DNA from: an uncultured Pelagibacteraceae bacterium
Lineage (GTDB): Bacteria; Pseudomonadota; Alphaproteobacteria; Pelagibacterales; Pelagibacteraceae
Direction: 5' to 3'
Assembly: GCA_902581775.1 (NCBI GenBank)
Contig: CACHPJ010000005.1
Span: 1 to 64,000, forward strand
DNA: 64,000 nucleotides
Made by a program: the position numbers and the translations under genes. The notes beneath the pieces were generated by a model. The model ran no database searches. It had not been told where the DNA came from and saw only the letters and a program-made list of their open reading frames with translations. Positions 19,889 to 34,209 of the stretch are shown one piece after another (position 1 is the stretch's first letter; each line of letters starts with the position of its first letter).

Positions 19889-20815
19889 TTAAAATCTAGC
19901 ACCAATCTGCTGAATAATTTTTGCAGATAATTCTGTTCCTTTTTCCAAACTTTCTTTTAATGATAAGTCGTTTACGTACCCATGTAGAAATCCTGCTGCG
20001 AATAGATCACCTGCTCCAGTTAAGTCTTTTATTTTTAAATTTTTTTTAGCTTTGCATTCAATTACATTGTTATCTTGTATTGCCATTGAACCTTTTTCTC
20101 CACGAGTAATAATTATTAGTCTTTTAATTTCTTTAGTAAAATTTATTACATCGTCAAAATTTTTTGCTCCGATTAAAGCTATAATTTCTTGTTCATTTGC
20201 AAAAGTAATATTTAATTTATTTTTCACTAAATCTAAAAAATAATCTTTGTGTCTATCTACACAAAATAAATCAGAAAGAGACATGGCGGATTTTTTTGAA
20301 TTATTAATTGCTTTATTAAAAGCTTTTTGTGGATCTCCAACATCCCAAAGGTAACCTTCTAAAAAAGTAATTTCACTCTCTTTTATTATTTTATCATCAA
20401 TATCATTCTCATTTATTTTTCCTGCAGTCCCTAAAAAAGTACACATTGTCCTTTCGGAGTCGGGAGTTATTAATATTAAACATGTACCAGTAGGCATTTT
20501 CTCTGATTTGATATTATAATGAAATTTAACATTTTCTTTTGTCAATCCCTCTGAATATTTTCTACCAAGCTTATCATCATTCACTTTTCCAATAAAACCA
20601 ACTTTGTTGCCAAGCTGAGATAAACCCACCACTGAGTTTGCTATAGAACCTCCAGAAATAGTTTTTTCGATTCTTAATTTTATTAAAAGTTTTTTAAACT
20701 CATCTTCATCAACTAACTTCATAGTACTTTTAGTAAGATTATTTTCTGATAAAAAACTTTCCTCTACCTTACAAATCACATCAACAATTGCATTTCCTAT
20801 ACCTAAAACCTTCAT
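19889..20815 (-). CDS. PfkB-family carbohydrate/adenosine kinase
   Basis: GGSIANSVVGLSQLG; DLTGAGDLFAAGFLHGY. Confidence 0.92.
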   Translation of the reverse strand: MKVLGIGNAIVDVICKVEESFLSENNLTKSTMKLVDEDEFKKLLIKLRIEKTISGGSIANSVVGLSQLGNKVGFIGKVNDDKLGRKYSEGLTKENVKFHYNIKSEKMPTGTCLILITPDSERTMCTFLGTAGKINENDIDDKIIKESEITFLEGYLWDVGDPQKAFNKAINNSKKSAMSLSDLFCVDRHKDYFLDLVKNKLNITFANEQEIIALIGAKNFDDVINFTKEIKRLIIITRGEKGSMAIQDNNVIECKAKKNLKIKDLTGAGDLFAAGFLHGYVNDLSLKESLEKGTELSAKIIQQIGARF

Positions 20816-20816
20816 A

Positions 20817-21470
20817 TTAAGCCTTTTTTGTTATAATTTTTTTTTTTCTATTTGGGTAGCAGCTTTTACAAATTTTGCAAGCAATACCAAAACATTCTCT
20901 AGCTTTACAATATTCTCTTCCATACCAAATAATCTGGAGATGTAATTTATTCCAATTTTTCTTTGCAAATATTGCTTTCAAATCTTTTTCAGTTTGAACC
21001 ACGTTCTTTCCATTAGTTAGTCCCCATCGCTGAGCCAGGCGGTGAATGTGAGTATCGACCGGAAACGCTGGGTAGCCGAAACCTTGGGACATAACTACAC
21101 TAGCAGTTTTATGTCCAACACCAGGAAGGCGTTCTAGCTCATCATAAGTATTTGGAACTTTACCGTTATATTTTTCTATCAAAGTTTTTGAAAGATAATA
21201 AATACTTTTAGCTTTTACTCTGAAAATACCAATTCTTTTAATCAAATTTTCAATTTTTTTTCTTCCTAATTTTACAAAATGTTCTGGACGGTAATACATG
21301 GGATAAATTTTTTTAGTTACGTTATTAACATTAACATCTGTACACTGGGCAGAAAGCAATACCGAAACTAACAAGGTAAAAGTGTTTTTGTAATTTAAAG
21401 GTATCGGAACCTTTGGATAAGTTTTGTTTAATATTCTTTGAATTATTTTAGATTTGTCTTTATTGTTCAC
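20817..21470 (-). CDS. nth: Endonuclease III
   Basis: LLSAQCTDVNVN, LPGVGHKTASVV, VDTHIHR, 4Fe-4S Cys pattern CKARECFGIACKIC. Confidence 0.96.
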   Translation of the reverse strand: MNNKDKSKIIQRILNKTYPKVPIPLNYKNTFTLLVSVLLSAQCTDVNVNNVTKKIYPMYYRPEHFVKLGRKKIENLIKRIGIFRVKAKSIYYLSKTLIEKYNGKVPNTYDELERLPGVGHKTASVVMSQGFGYPAFPVDTHIHRLAQRWGLTNGKNVVQTEKDLKAIFAKKNWNKLHLQIIWYGREYCKARECFGIACKICKSCYPNRKKKIITKKA

Positions 21471-22243
21471 TTGAAGTTTAGTAGATCTCTCATTGAATAA
21501 AGACCAGATTTTTTACTCATCAACCATTTCGACGCTGTCAATGCTCCTTGAGAATATAACTCTCTATCAAAAGACTCATGGTTTAATGTTACAATTTCTT
21601 TACCGCTAGAAAACTTGACCTCGTGTTCACCTATAATTTTTCCTTTTCTAATAGAATTAAAATTTATTCTTTTACCATAAGGAAAGATTTTTTTATTAAA
21701 ATATTTTTTACCAATCATACTATAAAAATTTTTATTTTTACCGTCAGAAATGCCTTTACCTAACATTAATGCAGTTCCAGAAGGAAAGTCCTTTTTATTT
21801 TTATGGTGAACTTCATAAATTTTTGTAAGAAATTTATTACCTAATGATCTAGATGCAATTTCTGTAAGATGAATTAATAAATTAACTCCTAAACTCATAT
21901 TGCCGGCTTTGAGAATTGGTATTTTTTTTGAATAGTTTTTAATTAGGTTTTCTTCTTTTTTTGAAAATCCTGTAGTTCCAATCACAACTCTTTTTTTTAA
22001 CCTTGAAGCGATTTTTAAAACTTCAAGAGTGCACCGGGGTATAGTAAAATCGATAATTATATTGGCTTTCTTAAATGCAGCAATTGTATTTGTTTGTGGT
22101 TTAAGTCCAGCTATTTTTTTAGAGATTTTTTTACTTTCAGTTAAAGAAATCAATTTAAAATTGTTATCGTTTTTTACAGATTTTATGAGCTGTTGCCCCA
22201 TTCTGCCCATACATCCTGTTATTGATAAGTTAATTTTTTTCAT
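21467..22243 (-). CDS. dapB: 4-hydroxy-tetrahydrodipicolinate reductase
   Basis: ITGCMGRMGQQLI, EVHHKNKKDFPSGTAL; start at MKKINLS. Confidence 0.96.
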   Translation of the reverse strand: MKKINLSITGCMGRMGQQLIKSVKNDNNFKLISLTESKKISKKIAGLKPQTNTIAAFKKANIIIDFTIPRCTLEVLKIASRLKKRVVIGTTGFSKKEENLIKNYSKKIPILKAGNMSLGVNLLIHLTEIASRSLGNKFLTKIYEVHHKNKKDFPSGTALMLGKGISDGKNKNFYSMIGKKYFNKKIFPYGKRINFNSIRKGKIIGEHEVKFSSGKEIVTLNHESFDRELYSQGALTASKWLMSKKSGLYSMRDLLNFK

Positions 22244-22245
22244 AA

Positions 22246-22410
22246 TCAAATTAAATAAATAACTACAATAATACCTGAGACAATTATAGCCCAAATAGAT
22301 AAATTTTTTAAGAATTGTTTAATTTTATTGTTAGTGGATAAAAACGCAGGCAAAATTAATATTAAAACTGCAATTAAAAAAATTGCTGACATTATTTGAT
22401 CTAACTGCAT
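22246..22410 (-). CDS. Small single-/double-TM protein (54 aa), not in ORF track
   Basis: MQLDQIMSAIFLIAVLILILPAFLSTNNKIKQFLKNLSIWAIIVSGIIVVIYLI*; exactly fills dnaJ-dapB gap. Confidence 0.7.
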   Translation of the reverse strand: MQLDQIMSAIFLIAVLILILPAFLSTNNKIKQFLKNLSIWAIIVSGIIVVIYLI

Positions 22411-22415
22411 TTAAT

Positions 22416-23540
22416 CTATGACTTCTTCCAAAATTTTTTGGCTCTATCTATAAAGCTTTTAATAACCGGACTAGTTTTACTTTCTTCAATTTTTTTGAAT
22501 TCCTCCAGTAGTTCTTTTTGTCTTTTTGTTAAAGACACAGGAACTTCAGTAATAACTCTAATATATAAATCTCCAAATATACTTCTTCTTAAAATAGGCA
22601 TACCTTTACCTTTTAGTCTAAACTGTTTTCCATTTTGGGCTCCCGGAGGTATTTTAATCTTTGACCTGCCTCCATCTATAGAAGGCACTTCTACTGTGGT
22701 ACCTAATGCTGCATCGGAAAAAGTGATGGGAAGATCAAAGAACAAATTTTCCTCAGATCTCTTAAAAATACTATGATTGTTTATAGTTACAAATAGATAC
22801 AAATCTCCCGTTGATCCCCCTTTACTACCTGCTTCTCCTTTTCCGGTAAGTCTGATTCTAGTTCCATCATCAACACCTTTGGGAATTTTTACTGTTAAAT
22901 TTTCACTTTCTTGTATTTTTCCATTACCACTGCAACTTTCACAAGGTTTTCCTATAGTCTCACCGTAACCGCTACATTGCGGACAGGTTTGTTGAATTGT
23001 AAAAAAACCTTGACTGGTTCTAACTTTACCTTTTCCACTACAATAGTTACAGCTGATAGGCTTTGAACCTTTAGCCGCTCCACTACCCGAACAATCATTA
23101 CATTTTTTGTATGTTGTGTATTTGATATTTTTTTCTATACCCTTATAAGCATCTTCAAGATTGATACTTAAATCATATCTTAGATCATTTCCTCTAAAAT
23201 TAGATCTTCTAGCAGATCTCCCTCCCCCCATGAAATCATCGCCGAAGAAATCCTCAAAAATATCTGAAAAGGATGAACTGAAATCAAAATTACCGAAGCC
23301 TTGTCCTCCGCCAGAATCAAATGCTGCATGGCCAAACTGATCGTAATTTGTTTTTCTTTTCTCATCAGAAAGAACATGATACGCTTCACTTGACTCTTTA
23401 AACTTCTCCTCAGCGGTTTTGTCGCCTTTATTTTTATCAGGATGGTATTTTAAAGCTTGTTTTCTGTATGCTTTTTTTATTTCGTCTTTAGAAGCCGATT
23501 TAGATACACCTAAGATGTCATAATAATCTCTTTTAGCCAC
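22416..23540 (-). CDS. dnaJ: Chaperone DnaJ
   Basis: J domain [12 protein letters not shown] region, four CxxCxGxG zinc repeats. Confidence 0.98.
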   Translation of the reverse strand: MAKRDYYDILGVSKSASKDEIKKAYRKQALKYHPDKNKGDKTAEEKFKESSEAYHVLSDEKRKTNYDQFGHAAFDSGGGQGFGNFDFSSSFSDIFEDFFGDDFMGGGRSARRSNFRGNDLRYDLSINLEDAYKGIEKNIKYTTYKKCNDCSGSGAAKGSKPISCNYCSGKGKVRTSQGFFTIQQTCPQCSGYGETIGKPCESCSGNGKIQESENLTVKIPKGVDDGTRIRLTGKGEAGSKGGSTGDLYLFVTINNHSIFKRSEENLFFDLPITFSDAALGTTVEVPSIDGGRSKIKIPPGAQNGKQFRLKGKGMPILRRSIFGDLYIRVITEVPVSLTKRQKELLEEFKKIEESKTSPVIKSFIDRAKKFWKKS

Positions 23541-23563
23541 AAGAAATTGCTCCTTTTTTTATC

Positions 23564-25489
23564 TTAGGCGCTTTTTTCTTTATCGTCTTTTACGTCTTCA
23601 AAATCTGCATCGACAACATTTTCTTTTTCTTTAGAACTAGTTTTTTCGTCTGGTTTAGCTTCCTTTTTTCCAGCGTCATTTTTTTGTTGGCTTTTATAAA
23701 CAGCTTCACCCAATTTCATTGAAACTTGAACTAAATTTTGAGTTTTTTTCTTAATATCTTCTGAGTCTGTTCCTTTCAAACTTTCCTTTAATTCCGATAC
23801 AGCAGTTTCAATAGATTTTTTCTCCTCTGCTGAGACTTTGTCCCCATGTTCTTTAAGACTTTTCTCAGTTGAAAAAATTAAACTATCTGCCTGATTTCTA
23901 GAATCTACAGCCTCTCTTTTCTTTTTATCTGCTTCTTTATTAGCCTCAGCATCTTTCACCATTTTTTTGATCTCTTCCTCAGATAATCCACCAGAAGCTT
24001 GAATTTGAATTTTTTGCTCTTTTCCAGTGCCTTTATCTTTTGCTGAAACACTCACTATACCATTTGCATCTATATCGAATGTCACTTCAATTTGTGGAGT
24101 TCCTCTAGCAGCAGGAGGTATACCGACTAATTCAAAGTTTCCTAAAAGTTTATTATCTGCAGCCATCTCCCTCTCACCCTGAAGCACTCTTATTGATACC
24201 GCTGGTTGGTTATCTTCAGCAGTAGAGAATACTTGACTTTTTTTTGTTGGAATTGTTGTATTTTTGTCTATTAGTTTTGTAGAAACTCCTCCTAATGTCT
24301 CAATTCCTAGAGAAAGTGGAGTAACGTCCAACAAAAGAACATCTTTGACATCACCCTGTAAAACACCAGCTTGTATCGCAGCTCCCATTGCCACTACTTC
24401 GTCTGGATTAACACTTTTATTAGGTTCTTTACCAAAAAAGTTTTTTACGGTGTCAATAATCTTTGGCATTCTTGTCATACCACCAACTAAGACAATTTCG
24501 TTAATTTCTGCTGCGGAAAAACCAGAGTCTTTTAATGCCATTTTACATGGCTCTAAAGTTTTTTCAATCAAACCCTGAACCAAAGCTTCTAACTTTGCTC
24601 TAGTAAATTTTAAATTTAAATGTTTTGGACCAGATTTATCTGCGGTTATGAAAGGCAAGTTTATTTCAGTCTGCGCGGAAGAAGATAACTCAATCTTTGC
24701 TTTTTCAGCAGCTTCTTTTAATCTTTGTAATGCTAGTTTATCACTTTTTAAATCAATTCCATTGTCTTTTTTGAATTCATTAGCTAGATACTCTACAATT
24801 GCATCATCAAAATCTTCACCACCTAAAAAAGTATCTCCATTGGTTGATTTTACTTCGAAAACACCGTCTCCAATCTCTAATATTGAAACATCAAAAGTAC
24901 CTCCGCCAAGATCATAAACTGCAATTTTTTTTCCACCTTTTTTATCTAAACCGTAAGCTAATGACGCTGCTGTTGGTTCATTAATAATCCTTAAAACTTC
25001 TAATCCAGCAATTTTACCAGCATCTTTAGTAGCTTGTCTTTGAGAGTCGTTAAAATATGCAGGCACTGTAATAACTGCTTTTGTAACTTCTTGTCCCAAG
25101 TATTTCTCAGCAGTCTCTTTCATTTTTTGTAGAATAAAAGCTGATATTTGTGAAGGAGAATATTTTTTCGATTTTCCTTCCACCCAAGCGTCTCCATTGT
25201 CAGCTTTTACAATATTATAAGGAACTCTTTTAATATCTTTTTGAACTGATGGGCCGTCAAATTTTCTTCCAATTAATCTTTTTACTGCAAAAATTGTATC
25301 ATTAGGATTTGTTACCGCTTGTCTTTTAGCTGGTTGACCAACAAGTCTTTCATCTTTATCTAAAAAAGCCACTACTGATGGAGTGGTTCTTGCACCTTCA
25401 GTATTCTCCAATACTTTAGCTTGCTTACCATCCATTATGGCTACACAAGAGTTTGTTGTTCCTAAATCTATTCCTATTACTCTACTCAT
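23564..25489 (-). CDS. dnaK: Chaperone DnaK
   Basis: [32 protein letters not shown]. Confidence 0.99.
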   Translation of the reverse strand: MSRVIGIDLGTTNSCVAIMDGKQAKVLENTEGARTTPSVVAFLDKDERLVGQPAKRQAVTNPNDTIFAVKRLIGRKFDGPSVQKDIKRVPYNIVKADNGDAWVEGKSKKYSPSQISAFILQKMKETAEKYLGQEVTKAVITVPAYFNDSQRQATKDAGKIAGLEVLRIINEPTAASLAYGLDKKGGKKIAVYDLGGGTFDVSILEIGDGVFEVKSTNGDTFLGGEDFDDAIVEYLANEFKKDNGIDLKSDKLALQRLKEAAEKAKIELSSSAQTEINLPFITADKSGPKHLNLKFTRAKLEALVQGLIEKTLEPCKMALKDSGFSAAEINEIVLVGGMTRMPKIIDTVKNFFGKEPNKSVNPDEVVAMGAAIQAGVLQGDVKDVLLLDVTPLSLGIETLGGVSTKLIDKNTTIPTKKSQVFSTAEDNQPAVSIRVLQGEREMAADNKLLGNFELVGIPPAARGTPQIEVTFDIDANGIVSVSAKDKGTGKEQKIQIQASGGLSEEEIKKMVKDAEANKEADKKKREAVDSRNQADSLIFSTEKSLKEHGDKVSAEEKKSIETAVSELKESLKGTDSEDIKKKTQNLVQVSMKLGEAVYKSQQKNDAGKKEAKPDEKTSSKEKENVVDADFEDVKDDKEKSA

Positions 25490-25540
25490 TTTTAATTTCC
25501 TCCATTACGCTATATGGGTGTTTTTTTTTCATCTACAAGG

Positions 25541-26122
25541 CTATTTTTTCTCACTTTTTACGCTTTTTTCATTCTTTTCTTTGTTTTTTAACTTTGAAAC
25601 ACCAACAAATGATGGCCTCAACAATCTGTCCCCAAACATGTATCCTGGTTGAATTTCTTGAACTACAGTTCCAGGCTCAGTTTTGTCATCCTCAACTTCA
25701 AGCATAGCCTGATGAAAATTAGGATCAAACTTTTGGTTAATTGAGATCAGCTTAGTAATTTTATTTTTTTCAAAAATTGAAATTAAGTCTTTTTCTATGA
25801 TTTCAATATTTTTGAGAAACTTATCAAAATCTTTATTTTTTGAAAGATCTTGATCATCTTTTATTGACTTTTTTGCTCTATCTAAATTATCTAATATTGA
25901 TAAAGTTTCTTTAGCAAAATTAAATCCTCCGAAATCAAAAGCATCTTTTATTTCTTTTTCAAATCTTTTTCTTTGATTTTCGATTTCAGCAAGAGATCTT
26001 AATAATTTTTCCTCAGTTTCTTTTAATTTATCTTCGACTGAGATATTCTTACTCTCTAAATTTTTTTCATCTTGATTTTTTTCTTCAGTTTCTTTCTTCT
26101 CTTTTTCAATTTCTTGGCTCAT
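25541..26122 (-). CDS. grpE: Nucleotide exchange factor GrpE
   Basis: RSLAEIENQRKRFEKE; FDPNFHQAMLEVE; PGYMFGDRLLRPSFVGVS. Confidence 0.95.
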   Translation of the reverse strand: MSQEIEKEKKETEEKNQDEKNLESKNISVEDKLKETEEKLLRSLAEIENQRKRFEKEIKDAFDFGGFNFAKETLSILDNLDRAKKSIKDDQDLSKNKDFDKFLKNIEIIEKDLISIFEKNKITKLISINQKFDPNFHQAMLEVEDDKTEPGTVVQEIQPGYMFGDRLLRPSFVGVSKLKNKEKNEKSVKSEKK

Positions 26123-26166
26123 AATATTGCTATATAGTGGTTAAAAGTATAATTACTAGACAATAA

Positions 26167-26787
26167 ATGAAAAAATTAAAAAAAATATTAATAGGCACTC
26201 ATAATCAAGGAAAATTCAGAGAAATAAGCAATTTATTATCAAAAAGAATTAAAAAAATTTCTCCTATCAGTCTTAAAATTTTAAGCCCTAAAGAAACAGG
26301 AAAATCTTTTCTAGCCAACTCTCAACTAAAAGCAAATTATTTCTATAAAAAATCTAAAATTGTATCTATTTCGGACGACTCAGGTTTGTCAATCGATTGC
26401 TTAAACGGGAAGCCAGGTATTTTTTCAGCCAGGTGGGCAAAAAAATATGGAAATTTTCATAAAGCAATGAAGAAAATATTGTACTTAGTAAATAAAAAAA
26501 ACAGTAAGAAAAAAAATAAAAATTTTAAAGCGAAATTTATATGTTGCTTATCTTTGAAAATTCCAAATAAAAAAATATTTTCTGTGACAGGTACAGTTAA
26601 AGGAAAAATTTCAAGTAAAATTATCGGAAACAAAGGATTTGGGTATGATCCTATTTTTATACCTAATAAATATATTGTTACTTATGGACAAATGAACAGA
26701 AAGAAGAAAATGTTAATAGATCATAGATTTTTAGCTTTTAAAAAGTTAAAAAAAAATTTAATATTTAAAAAATTTTTTATCCTTTAA
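26167..26787 (+). CDS. rdgB: XTP/dITP diphosphatase
   Basis: IGTHNQGKFREI; SDDSGLSIDCLNGKPGIFSARWA; GFGYDPIF. Confidence 0.93.
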   Translation: MKKLKKILIGTHNQGKFREISNLLSKRIKKISPISLKILSPKETGKSFLANSQLKANYFYKKSKIVSISDDSGLSIDCLNGKPGIFSARWAKKYGNFHKAMKKILYLVNKKNSKKKNKNFKAKFICCLSLKIPNKKIFSVTGTVKGKISSKIIGNKGFGYDPIFIPNKYIVTYGQMNRKKKMLIDHRFLAFKKLKKNLIFKKFFIL

Positions 26788-27909
26788 TCTATATATTTTA
26801 AGTTCTTGAGAAACCCGTCCATCTTTAAAACTAAATATTCCAATTTTTCCTTTTATTTTATCTTTAATTAAAAAATCATTTACTGAAGTTATTTTTTTAT
26901 TTTTTTTCCAAACATAATATATTAATCCTATAGCATCATAAGACAAAATTGTAATTTCGTCTGGCTGAGAATTAAATGTTTTTGTGTAAATTTTATTATA
27001 TTTTTGAAATTCTTTTAAATCTACCGAAGGATAATAAAGATTATTGATTGTATTTTCATAAAAAATACTTTCATCAAACCATTGATTTATAGTCGTGAAC
27101 AATACATCCTTATCATTCACATCTGAAAAAACTAATGAAGTAAGAAGACTTTTCAAGCTACTTCCAAAATCTATTACTATAACCGAGTCAAAATTTACAT
27201 TTCCAATTGTGTATAATTGTTCAAGATAACTTAATTCCCTTTTTGATTGTTCATCATCTTTGTCTTCTAACATTTTTTTTCTAAGTTCTAAATTTCTCTT
27301 TCTTTGATTATAATTAGTTAGTTTTTGTATTTCGCCAGTTAGAACTTTTGGATCAGAACTATATTTAAAAATTTTATAATCTTTTAATTTCAAATTTTTA
27401 AGTTTTTCTTCAACAAACTCAGAATAATCATTTTTAGGAAATAATATTAAAGTCTTTTTCTTTTTTTCTTTTTTAATGAAATCTTCCAAAACGTTTAATT
27501 GAGACTCTAAACTTATTCCAATACTGATTATATTATTTTGTATTTCCGGATATTTGTTTGAGAGAGAGATAAAAGTAACATTTTTAAACTTACCTAATTC
27601 ATTAAAGTAGTTTGATTGAATTGGTCCAATTATTATCTTAATGTCTTCACTGATAATTTCTTTAATTGATTCATTCAGCTTTTTTACATCATCCGATCCT
27701 GAATCACGTGGAACAATAATTATGTTTTTATCACCAATTTCATTTAGAGCAAGTTGAGCTGACAAAAGCAGTGAATTTCCCAGATTTTTATACTCTCCAG
27801 AAAAAGGTGCGAGCAACCCTATCTTTAATTTTTCACTTTCTTCACCTAGTGTATTGGTGTTAAAAAATAATATTAACCAAGATAAAAAAATTATAAAATT
27901 TTTATTCAT
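26758..27909 (-). CDS. Penicillin-binding protein activator-like / periplasmic ligand-binding fold protein
   Basis: Signal peptide; KIGLLAPFSGEYKNLGNSLLLSAQLAL; divergent from rsmI as LpoA-like genes are. Confidence 0.75.
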   Translation of the reverse strand: MNKNFIIFLSWLILFFNTNTLGEESEKLKIGLLAPFSGEYKNLGNSLLLSAQLALNEIGDKNIIIVPRDSGSDDVKKLNESIKEIISEDIKIIIGPIQSNYFNELGKFKNVTFISLSNKYPEIQNNIISIGISLESQLNVLEDFIKKEKKKKTLILFPKNDYSEFVEEKLKNLKLKDYKIFKYSSDPKVLTGEIQKLTNYNQRKRNLELRKKMLEDKDDEQSKRELSYLEQLYTIGNVNFDSVIVIDFGSSLKSLLTSLVFSDVNDKDVLFTTINQWFDESIFYENTINNLYYPSVDLKEFQKYNKIYTKTFNSQPDEITILSYDAIGLIYYVWKKNKKITSVNDFLIKDKIKGKIGIFSFKDGRVSQELKIYRLKDKKFFKY

Positions 27910-27913
27910 TAAA

Positions 27914-28738
27914 ATGAAAAATTATAAACCAGGTCTATACATAGTTTCAACACCAATAGGTAATCTTGATGATATAACATTAAGGTCTTTAAATGTATTA
28001 AAAAATTCCGACATAATTTTGTGTGAAGATACAAGGCGAACTTTAAAAATATGCAATCATTTTAAAATACGAAAAAGACTGGTCTCTTACCACAAATTTA
28101 ATGAAAGGAAAGAACTTGGTAAAATATTAGAATTTTTAAAAACAGGCATGAAAATAGCTTTAGTCTCTGATGCCGGCACACCATTAATATCTGACCCAGG
28201 CAATTTATTAATTAACGAATGTATAAAGGAAAATATTCAAATAATACCAATACCTGGGGCTTCATCGATTACAGCTGCATTCAGCGTTTCTGGATTTGAA
28301 GATAAATTTTTATTTTATGGATTTTTACCTAAAACAGAATTTCAACTTAAAAAAGCAATATTAACTTTAAAAGATTTAAATTACTCACTAATATTTTTTC
28401 TTCCAGGTTTAAAAATAGATTTCTATTTAAAAGTTTTTAAAGATTATCTTCCTAATCGTAATATTTTAATAGCAAGAGAGATTACTAAAATTCATGAGAC
28501 TTTTTATAGAGGAGAAGTAAATAGCATTGAGTATTTTAAAAAAACCTTAAAAGGCGAAATAACGGTTGTAATATCAAAAAAAAATAATAAAGATCAAATA
28601 ACTGATTCTCAAATTAAAGATATGGCAAAAATTTTAATAAAAAAAAATAGTTTGAAAGATGTAGTAAATAAAATCTATCTAAAAGAAGGGGTGGCAAAAA
28701 AAAGAATTTATAACATTTGTCTTCAAATAAAAAAATGA
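27914..28738 (+). CDS. rsmI: 16S rRNA (cytidine1402-2'-O)-methyltransferase
   Basis: LYIVSTPIGNLDDITLRSL; LVSDAGTPLISDPG; ATG at 27914. Confidence 0.96.
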   Translation: MKNYKPGLYIVSTPIGNLDDITLRSLNVLKNSDIILCEDTRRTLKICNHFKIRKRLVSYHKFNERKELGKILEFLKTGMKIALVSDAGTPLISDPGNLLINECIKENIQIIPIPGASSITAAFSVSGFEDKFLFYGFLPKTEFQLKKAILTLKDLNYSLIFFLPGLKIDFYLKVFKDYLPNRNILIAREITKIHETFYRGEVNSIEYFKKTLKGEITVVISKKNNKDQITDSQIKDMAKILIKKNSLKDVVNKIYLKEGVAKKRIYNICLQIKK

Positions 28739-29318
28739 AATTTTTTTCTACTATATTAGTCATTGTTTTAACTTTAACTTCGTGTGCATCAAAAAATGTT
28801 GGCACGTTTGGCAAAGGGGTAAGTATTAGCTTTGATCCAAGAACAGTAGGAATGCAAATTGATGATACAATTATGCAAAAAAGTCTGGTAGGCAGATTAA
28901 CTTTTGCTGAAAAAAAATATTTCTTGTCTATACAAGTAGAAGTCCTAGATGGAAGAATATTCTTAACTGGAAAAGTAGATGAACCTGAGGAAAAAATCAA
29001 AATTACCAAATTTGCTTGGGAGACTAAAGGTGTAAGATCTGTAAACAATGCCATAGAAATAAAAGGTAACTCATCTTTTAAATCTACTGCTCAAGATGTT
29101 TTAATTACCTCACAATTAAGAACAGCGATGATATTTAGCAAAATAATTAAATCTTCAAATTATAGTTTGGAAACAATAAATAAAAAAATTTACATATTTG
29201 GAATAGCTATGGACGAAAAAGAAAAAGAAGAAGTTGTAAAAGAAGCGAATAAAATCTACAATGTTGAAAATGTTCTACCTACTATTTACCTGGTTTCTGA
29301 ATTAAGTAGAAATAAAAA

Positions 29319-29322
<4 letters not shown>
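28735..29322 (+). CDS. BON-domain lipoprotein (DolP/YraP-like)
   Basis: Lipobox LTLTSCASKN; VEVLDGRIFLTGKVDEPEEKIKI and second BON repeat; ATG overlaps rsmI stop. Confidence 0.85.
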
Positions 29323-31604
<2,282 letters not shown>

Positions 31605-31662
31605 TAGTTTTTTTAGTATGTAATATAAATAAGAATAAATCACTGATAATTTTGGCTTTATT

Positions 31663-33195
31663 ATGAATTTACTATCATCGACTACAGTTTTTAGTTTTTT
31701 TACACTTATTAGTAGGATTTTAGGATATTTAAGAGATATTTTAATAGCCATTTTTATGGGAGCTACAGTATATGCCGACGCTTTTTTTGTGGCATTTAGA
31801 CTGCCCAATACTTTCAGAAGACTGTTTGCAGAAGGAACATTCAATGCTGCTTTCATTCCAAGTTTTTCATCAGAAAAAGTCAAAGGCACTAAATATGCTA
31901 AAAAATTTGCTGATGATGTTTTAGTATTAATTTCTTTAATACTATTATTTATTGTTTTAATTGCTGAAATTTTTATGCCTGTTTTAGTTTACCTTATTGC
32001 CCCAGGATTTGTGGAAAATGATTTTAAATTTAATCTTGCTATAGAATTAACTAGAGTAACTTTCCCTTTTTTATTTTTAGTAAGCATATCATCTTTTTTT
32101 TCAGGAATTTTAAATTCAAATAATAAGTTTGCAGCTGCAGCTGCAGCACCAATAATATTAAATATAGTGATGATAATTGCAATAATATTTTCGTATTTTT
32201 ATGATAGCAATTATTCTAAAAACTTATCTTACAGCGTAACACTAGCTGGGATAATTCAGTTATTTTTTCTAATTTTTTTCACAAAAAAATATTACAAACC
32301 ATCAATTAAATTAAAAATTAAAATTAATAAGAATGTAAAATTTTTTTTCAAAAAATTATTACCCAGTATTTTTTCATCTGGGATTAATCAAATAAATATT
32401 CTAATTGGAACTATTATTGCTTCGTTTCAAGTTGGGGCAGTTTCTTATTTATATTACGCAGATAGAATTTATCAAATTAACTTAGCAATAGCCGGTATAG
32501 CTGTAAGCACAATCTCTTTACCAATTTTATCTTCAGCTCTAAAGGCTGGTAATGAAAAAAAAGTAAATAAAATTCAAAATAAATCTCTGGAACTTTCACT
32601 TCTTTTGTCTGCGCCAGCATGTGCGGGTTTAATTATTGCCTCTGAGGAAATTGTAAATGCATTATTTGGTTATGGATCTTTTAAAGCAGAAGACGTCAAG
32701 TTGACATCTAAAGCGTTAATGTATTTTGGTTTTGGAATACCGGCTTTTGCTATTATTAAAATATTTGCAAATCTTTTTTTTGCTAGACATAATACTGAAA
32801 CACCTTTTCATGTTTCTTTAGTTGTAGTATTAATAAATGTTTTTATTAGCTTAATTTTTTTTAAAAGTATCGGTTTTATAATAATTCCTATAGCGACATC
32901 AATATCTGCTTGGGTTGGAGCTACAATCTATGTATTTTTATTAATAGGTAGGAAATATTTAATATTTAAAAAAGATAATATTATTAATGCTTTAAAAATA
33001 ATTTTATCCACTATTTTGATGTCAGTTGCTTTACTTTTAGTGTTAGAACATTTTAATTCACAATTGATATATTCAAATTCCTTTAAGTTCATTTATGTAT
33101 TATTTATTGTATTATCACTAGCAATGTTTTATTTATTATTGTGCAATCTAATGGGAATACTAAAAAATAAAAAAGATAATAATTACCAAGTATGA
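31663..33195 (+). CDS. murJ: Lipid II flippase MurJ
   Basis: [17 protein letters not shown]...[23 protein letters not shown]. Confidence 0.96.
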   Translation: MNLLSSTTVFSFFTLISRILGYLRDILIAIFMGATVYADAFFVAFRLPNTFRRLFAEGTFNAAFIPSFSSEKVKGTKYAKKFADDVLVLISLILLFIVLIAEIFMPVLVYLIAPGFVENDFKFNLAIELTRVTFPFLFLVSISSFFSGILNSNNKFAAAAAAPIILNIVMIIAIIFSYFYDSNYSKNLSYSVTLAGIIQLFFLIFFTKKYYKPSIKLKIKINKNVKFFFKKLLPSIFSSGINQINILIGTIIASFQVGAVSYLYYADRIYQINLAIAGIAVSTISLPILSSALKAGNEKKVNKIQNKSLELSLLLSAPACAGLIIASEEIVNALFGYGSFKAEDVKLTSKALMYFGFGIPAFAIIKIFANLFFARHNTETPFHVSLVVVLINVFISLIFFKSIGFIIIPIATSISAWVGATIYVFLLIGRKYLIFKKDNIINALKIILSTILMSVALLLVLEHFNSQLIYSNSFKFIYVLFIVLSLAMFYLLLCNLMGILKNKKDNNYQV

Positions 33196-34196
33196 GTAAT
33201 AAAATGACAGCTTTTTCTGGTGTTCAACCAACTGGAAATCTTCATCTAGGTAATTATCTTGGTGCTTTGAAACATTTTGTTTCTTTGCAAAAAAAAATGG
33301 AATGCATATATTGCATTGTTGATTTACACGCTATAACTACATTTCAAAAACCTGAAGCTTTAAAATCAAATATTTTAGAAACAACGGCTGGATTTATTGC
33401 CTCCGGCTTAGATCACGAAAAAAGTATAATATTTAACCAATCTTCAGTTAGTGGGCATGCAGAGCTTGCTTGGATATTAAATTGTGTCTCAAGAGTTGGC
33501 TGGCTAAATAGAATGACTCAATTTAAAGATAAGGCTGGCTCAGACAAAGAAAAAGCTAGTGTCGGTCTTTATATTTACCCTAATTTAATGGCCGCTGATA
33601 TCCTGCTCTATAAAGCTACACATGTTCCAGTGGGGGCAGATCAAAAACAACATATAGAACTTTCTAGAGATATAGCACTAAAATTTAATAATGATTTTAA
33701 TGCTAAAAATTTTTTCCCTTTACCGGAACCATTAATACCAAAAAAAATTTCTAGAATTATGAGTTTAAGGGATGGATTAAAAAAAATGAGTAAATCTGAA
33801 GAGTCTGATTATTCTAGAATAAATCTAAAAGATGAAGCTGACGAAATTGTAAAAAAAATAAAAAAAGCAAAAACAGATTCAAAACCGATTCCGTCAGACG
33901 AAAAAGAACTTATGAAAAGACCAGAAGCATTAAATTTATTAACCATCTATTCAGATCTTACGAATAAATCAATCAATGATGTTCTTAAAGATATGGCAGG
34001 AAAAGATTTTTCTCATCTTAAAACTAATTTATCAGAAATGCTTGTAGAGAAAATTTGCCCAATAGGTAAAGAGATAAAAAAGATGCTTGGAGATAGTATT
34101 TTTTTAAAAGAAATTTTGAAAAAAGGTCGAGAAAAAGCCAATATTAGAGCTGAGGAAAACTTAAAAAAGATACGTGATATAGTGGGTCTAATATAA
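33192..34196 (+). CDS. trpS: Tryptophanyl-tRNA synthetase
   Basis: [22 protein letters not shown] at [11 protein letters not shown]. Confidence 0.97.
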   Translation: MSNKMTAFSGVQPTGNLHLGNYLGALKHFVSLQKKMECIYCIVDLHAITTFQKPEALKSNILETTAGFIASGLDHEKSIIFNQSSVSGHAELAWILNCVSRVGWLNRMTQFKDKAGSDKEKASVGLYIYPNLMAADILLYKATHVPVGADQKQHIELSRDIALKFNNDFNAKNFFPLPEPLIPKKISRIMSLRDGLKKMSKSEESDYSRINLKDEADEIVKKIKKAKTDSKPIPSDEKELMKRPEALNLLTIYSDLTNKSINDVLKDMAGKDFSHLKTNLSEMLVEKICPIGKEIKKMLGDSIFLKEILKKGREKANIRAEENLKKIRDIVGLI

Positions 34197-34209
34197 TATA
34201 ATTATAATT

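Noticed and set aside
22330-22345. TTATCCACT-like DnaA box (complement of AGTGGATAA)
   Set aside because: Single imperfect match inside the small membrane-protein ORF, no cluster.
24264-25707. Several plus-strand ORFs of 60-104 aa opposite dnaK/grpE (24264, 24648, 24799, 25383, 25453)
   Set aside because: Antisense to dnaK/grpE with no recognisable domain and low-complexity Ser/Leu/Phe content; typical shadow ORFs.
27706-27717. CACGTG-containing string (TGAATCACGTGGAACA) as a third parS
   Set aside because: Flanking bases break the TTTCACGTGAAA palindrome; only the 6-bp centre matches.
31605-31889. 95-codon N-terminal extension of the malic enzyme ORF
   Set aside because: Extension overlaps the divergent murJ 5' end and has no malic enzyme similarity; ATG at 31604 gives the expected N-terminus.
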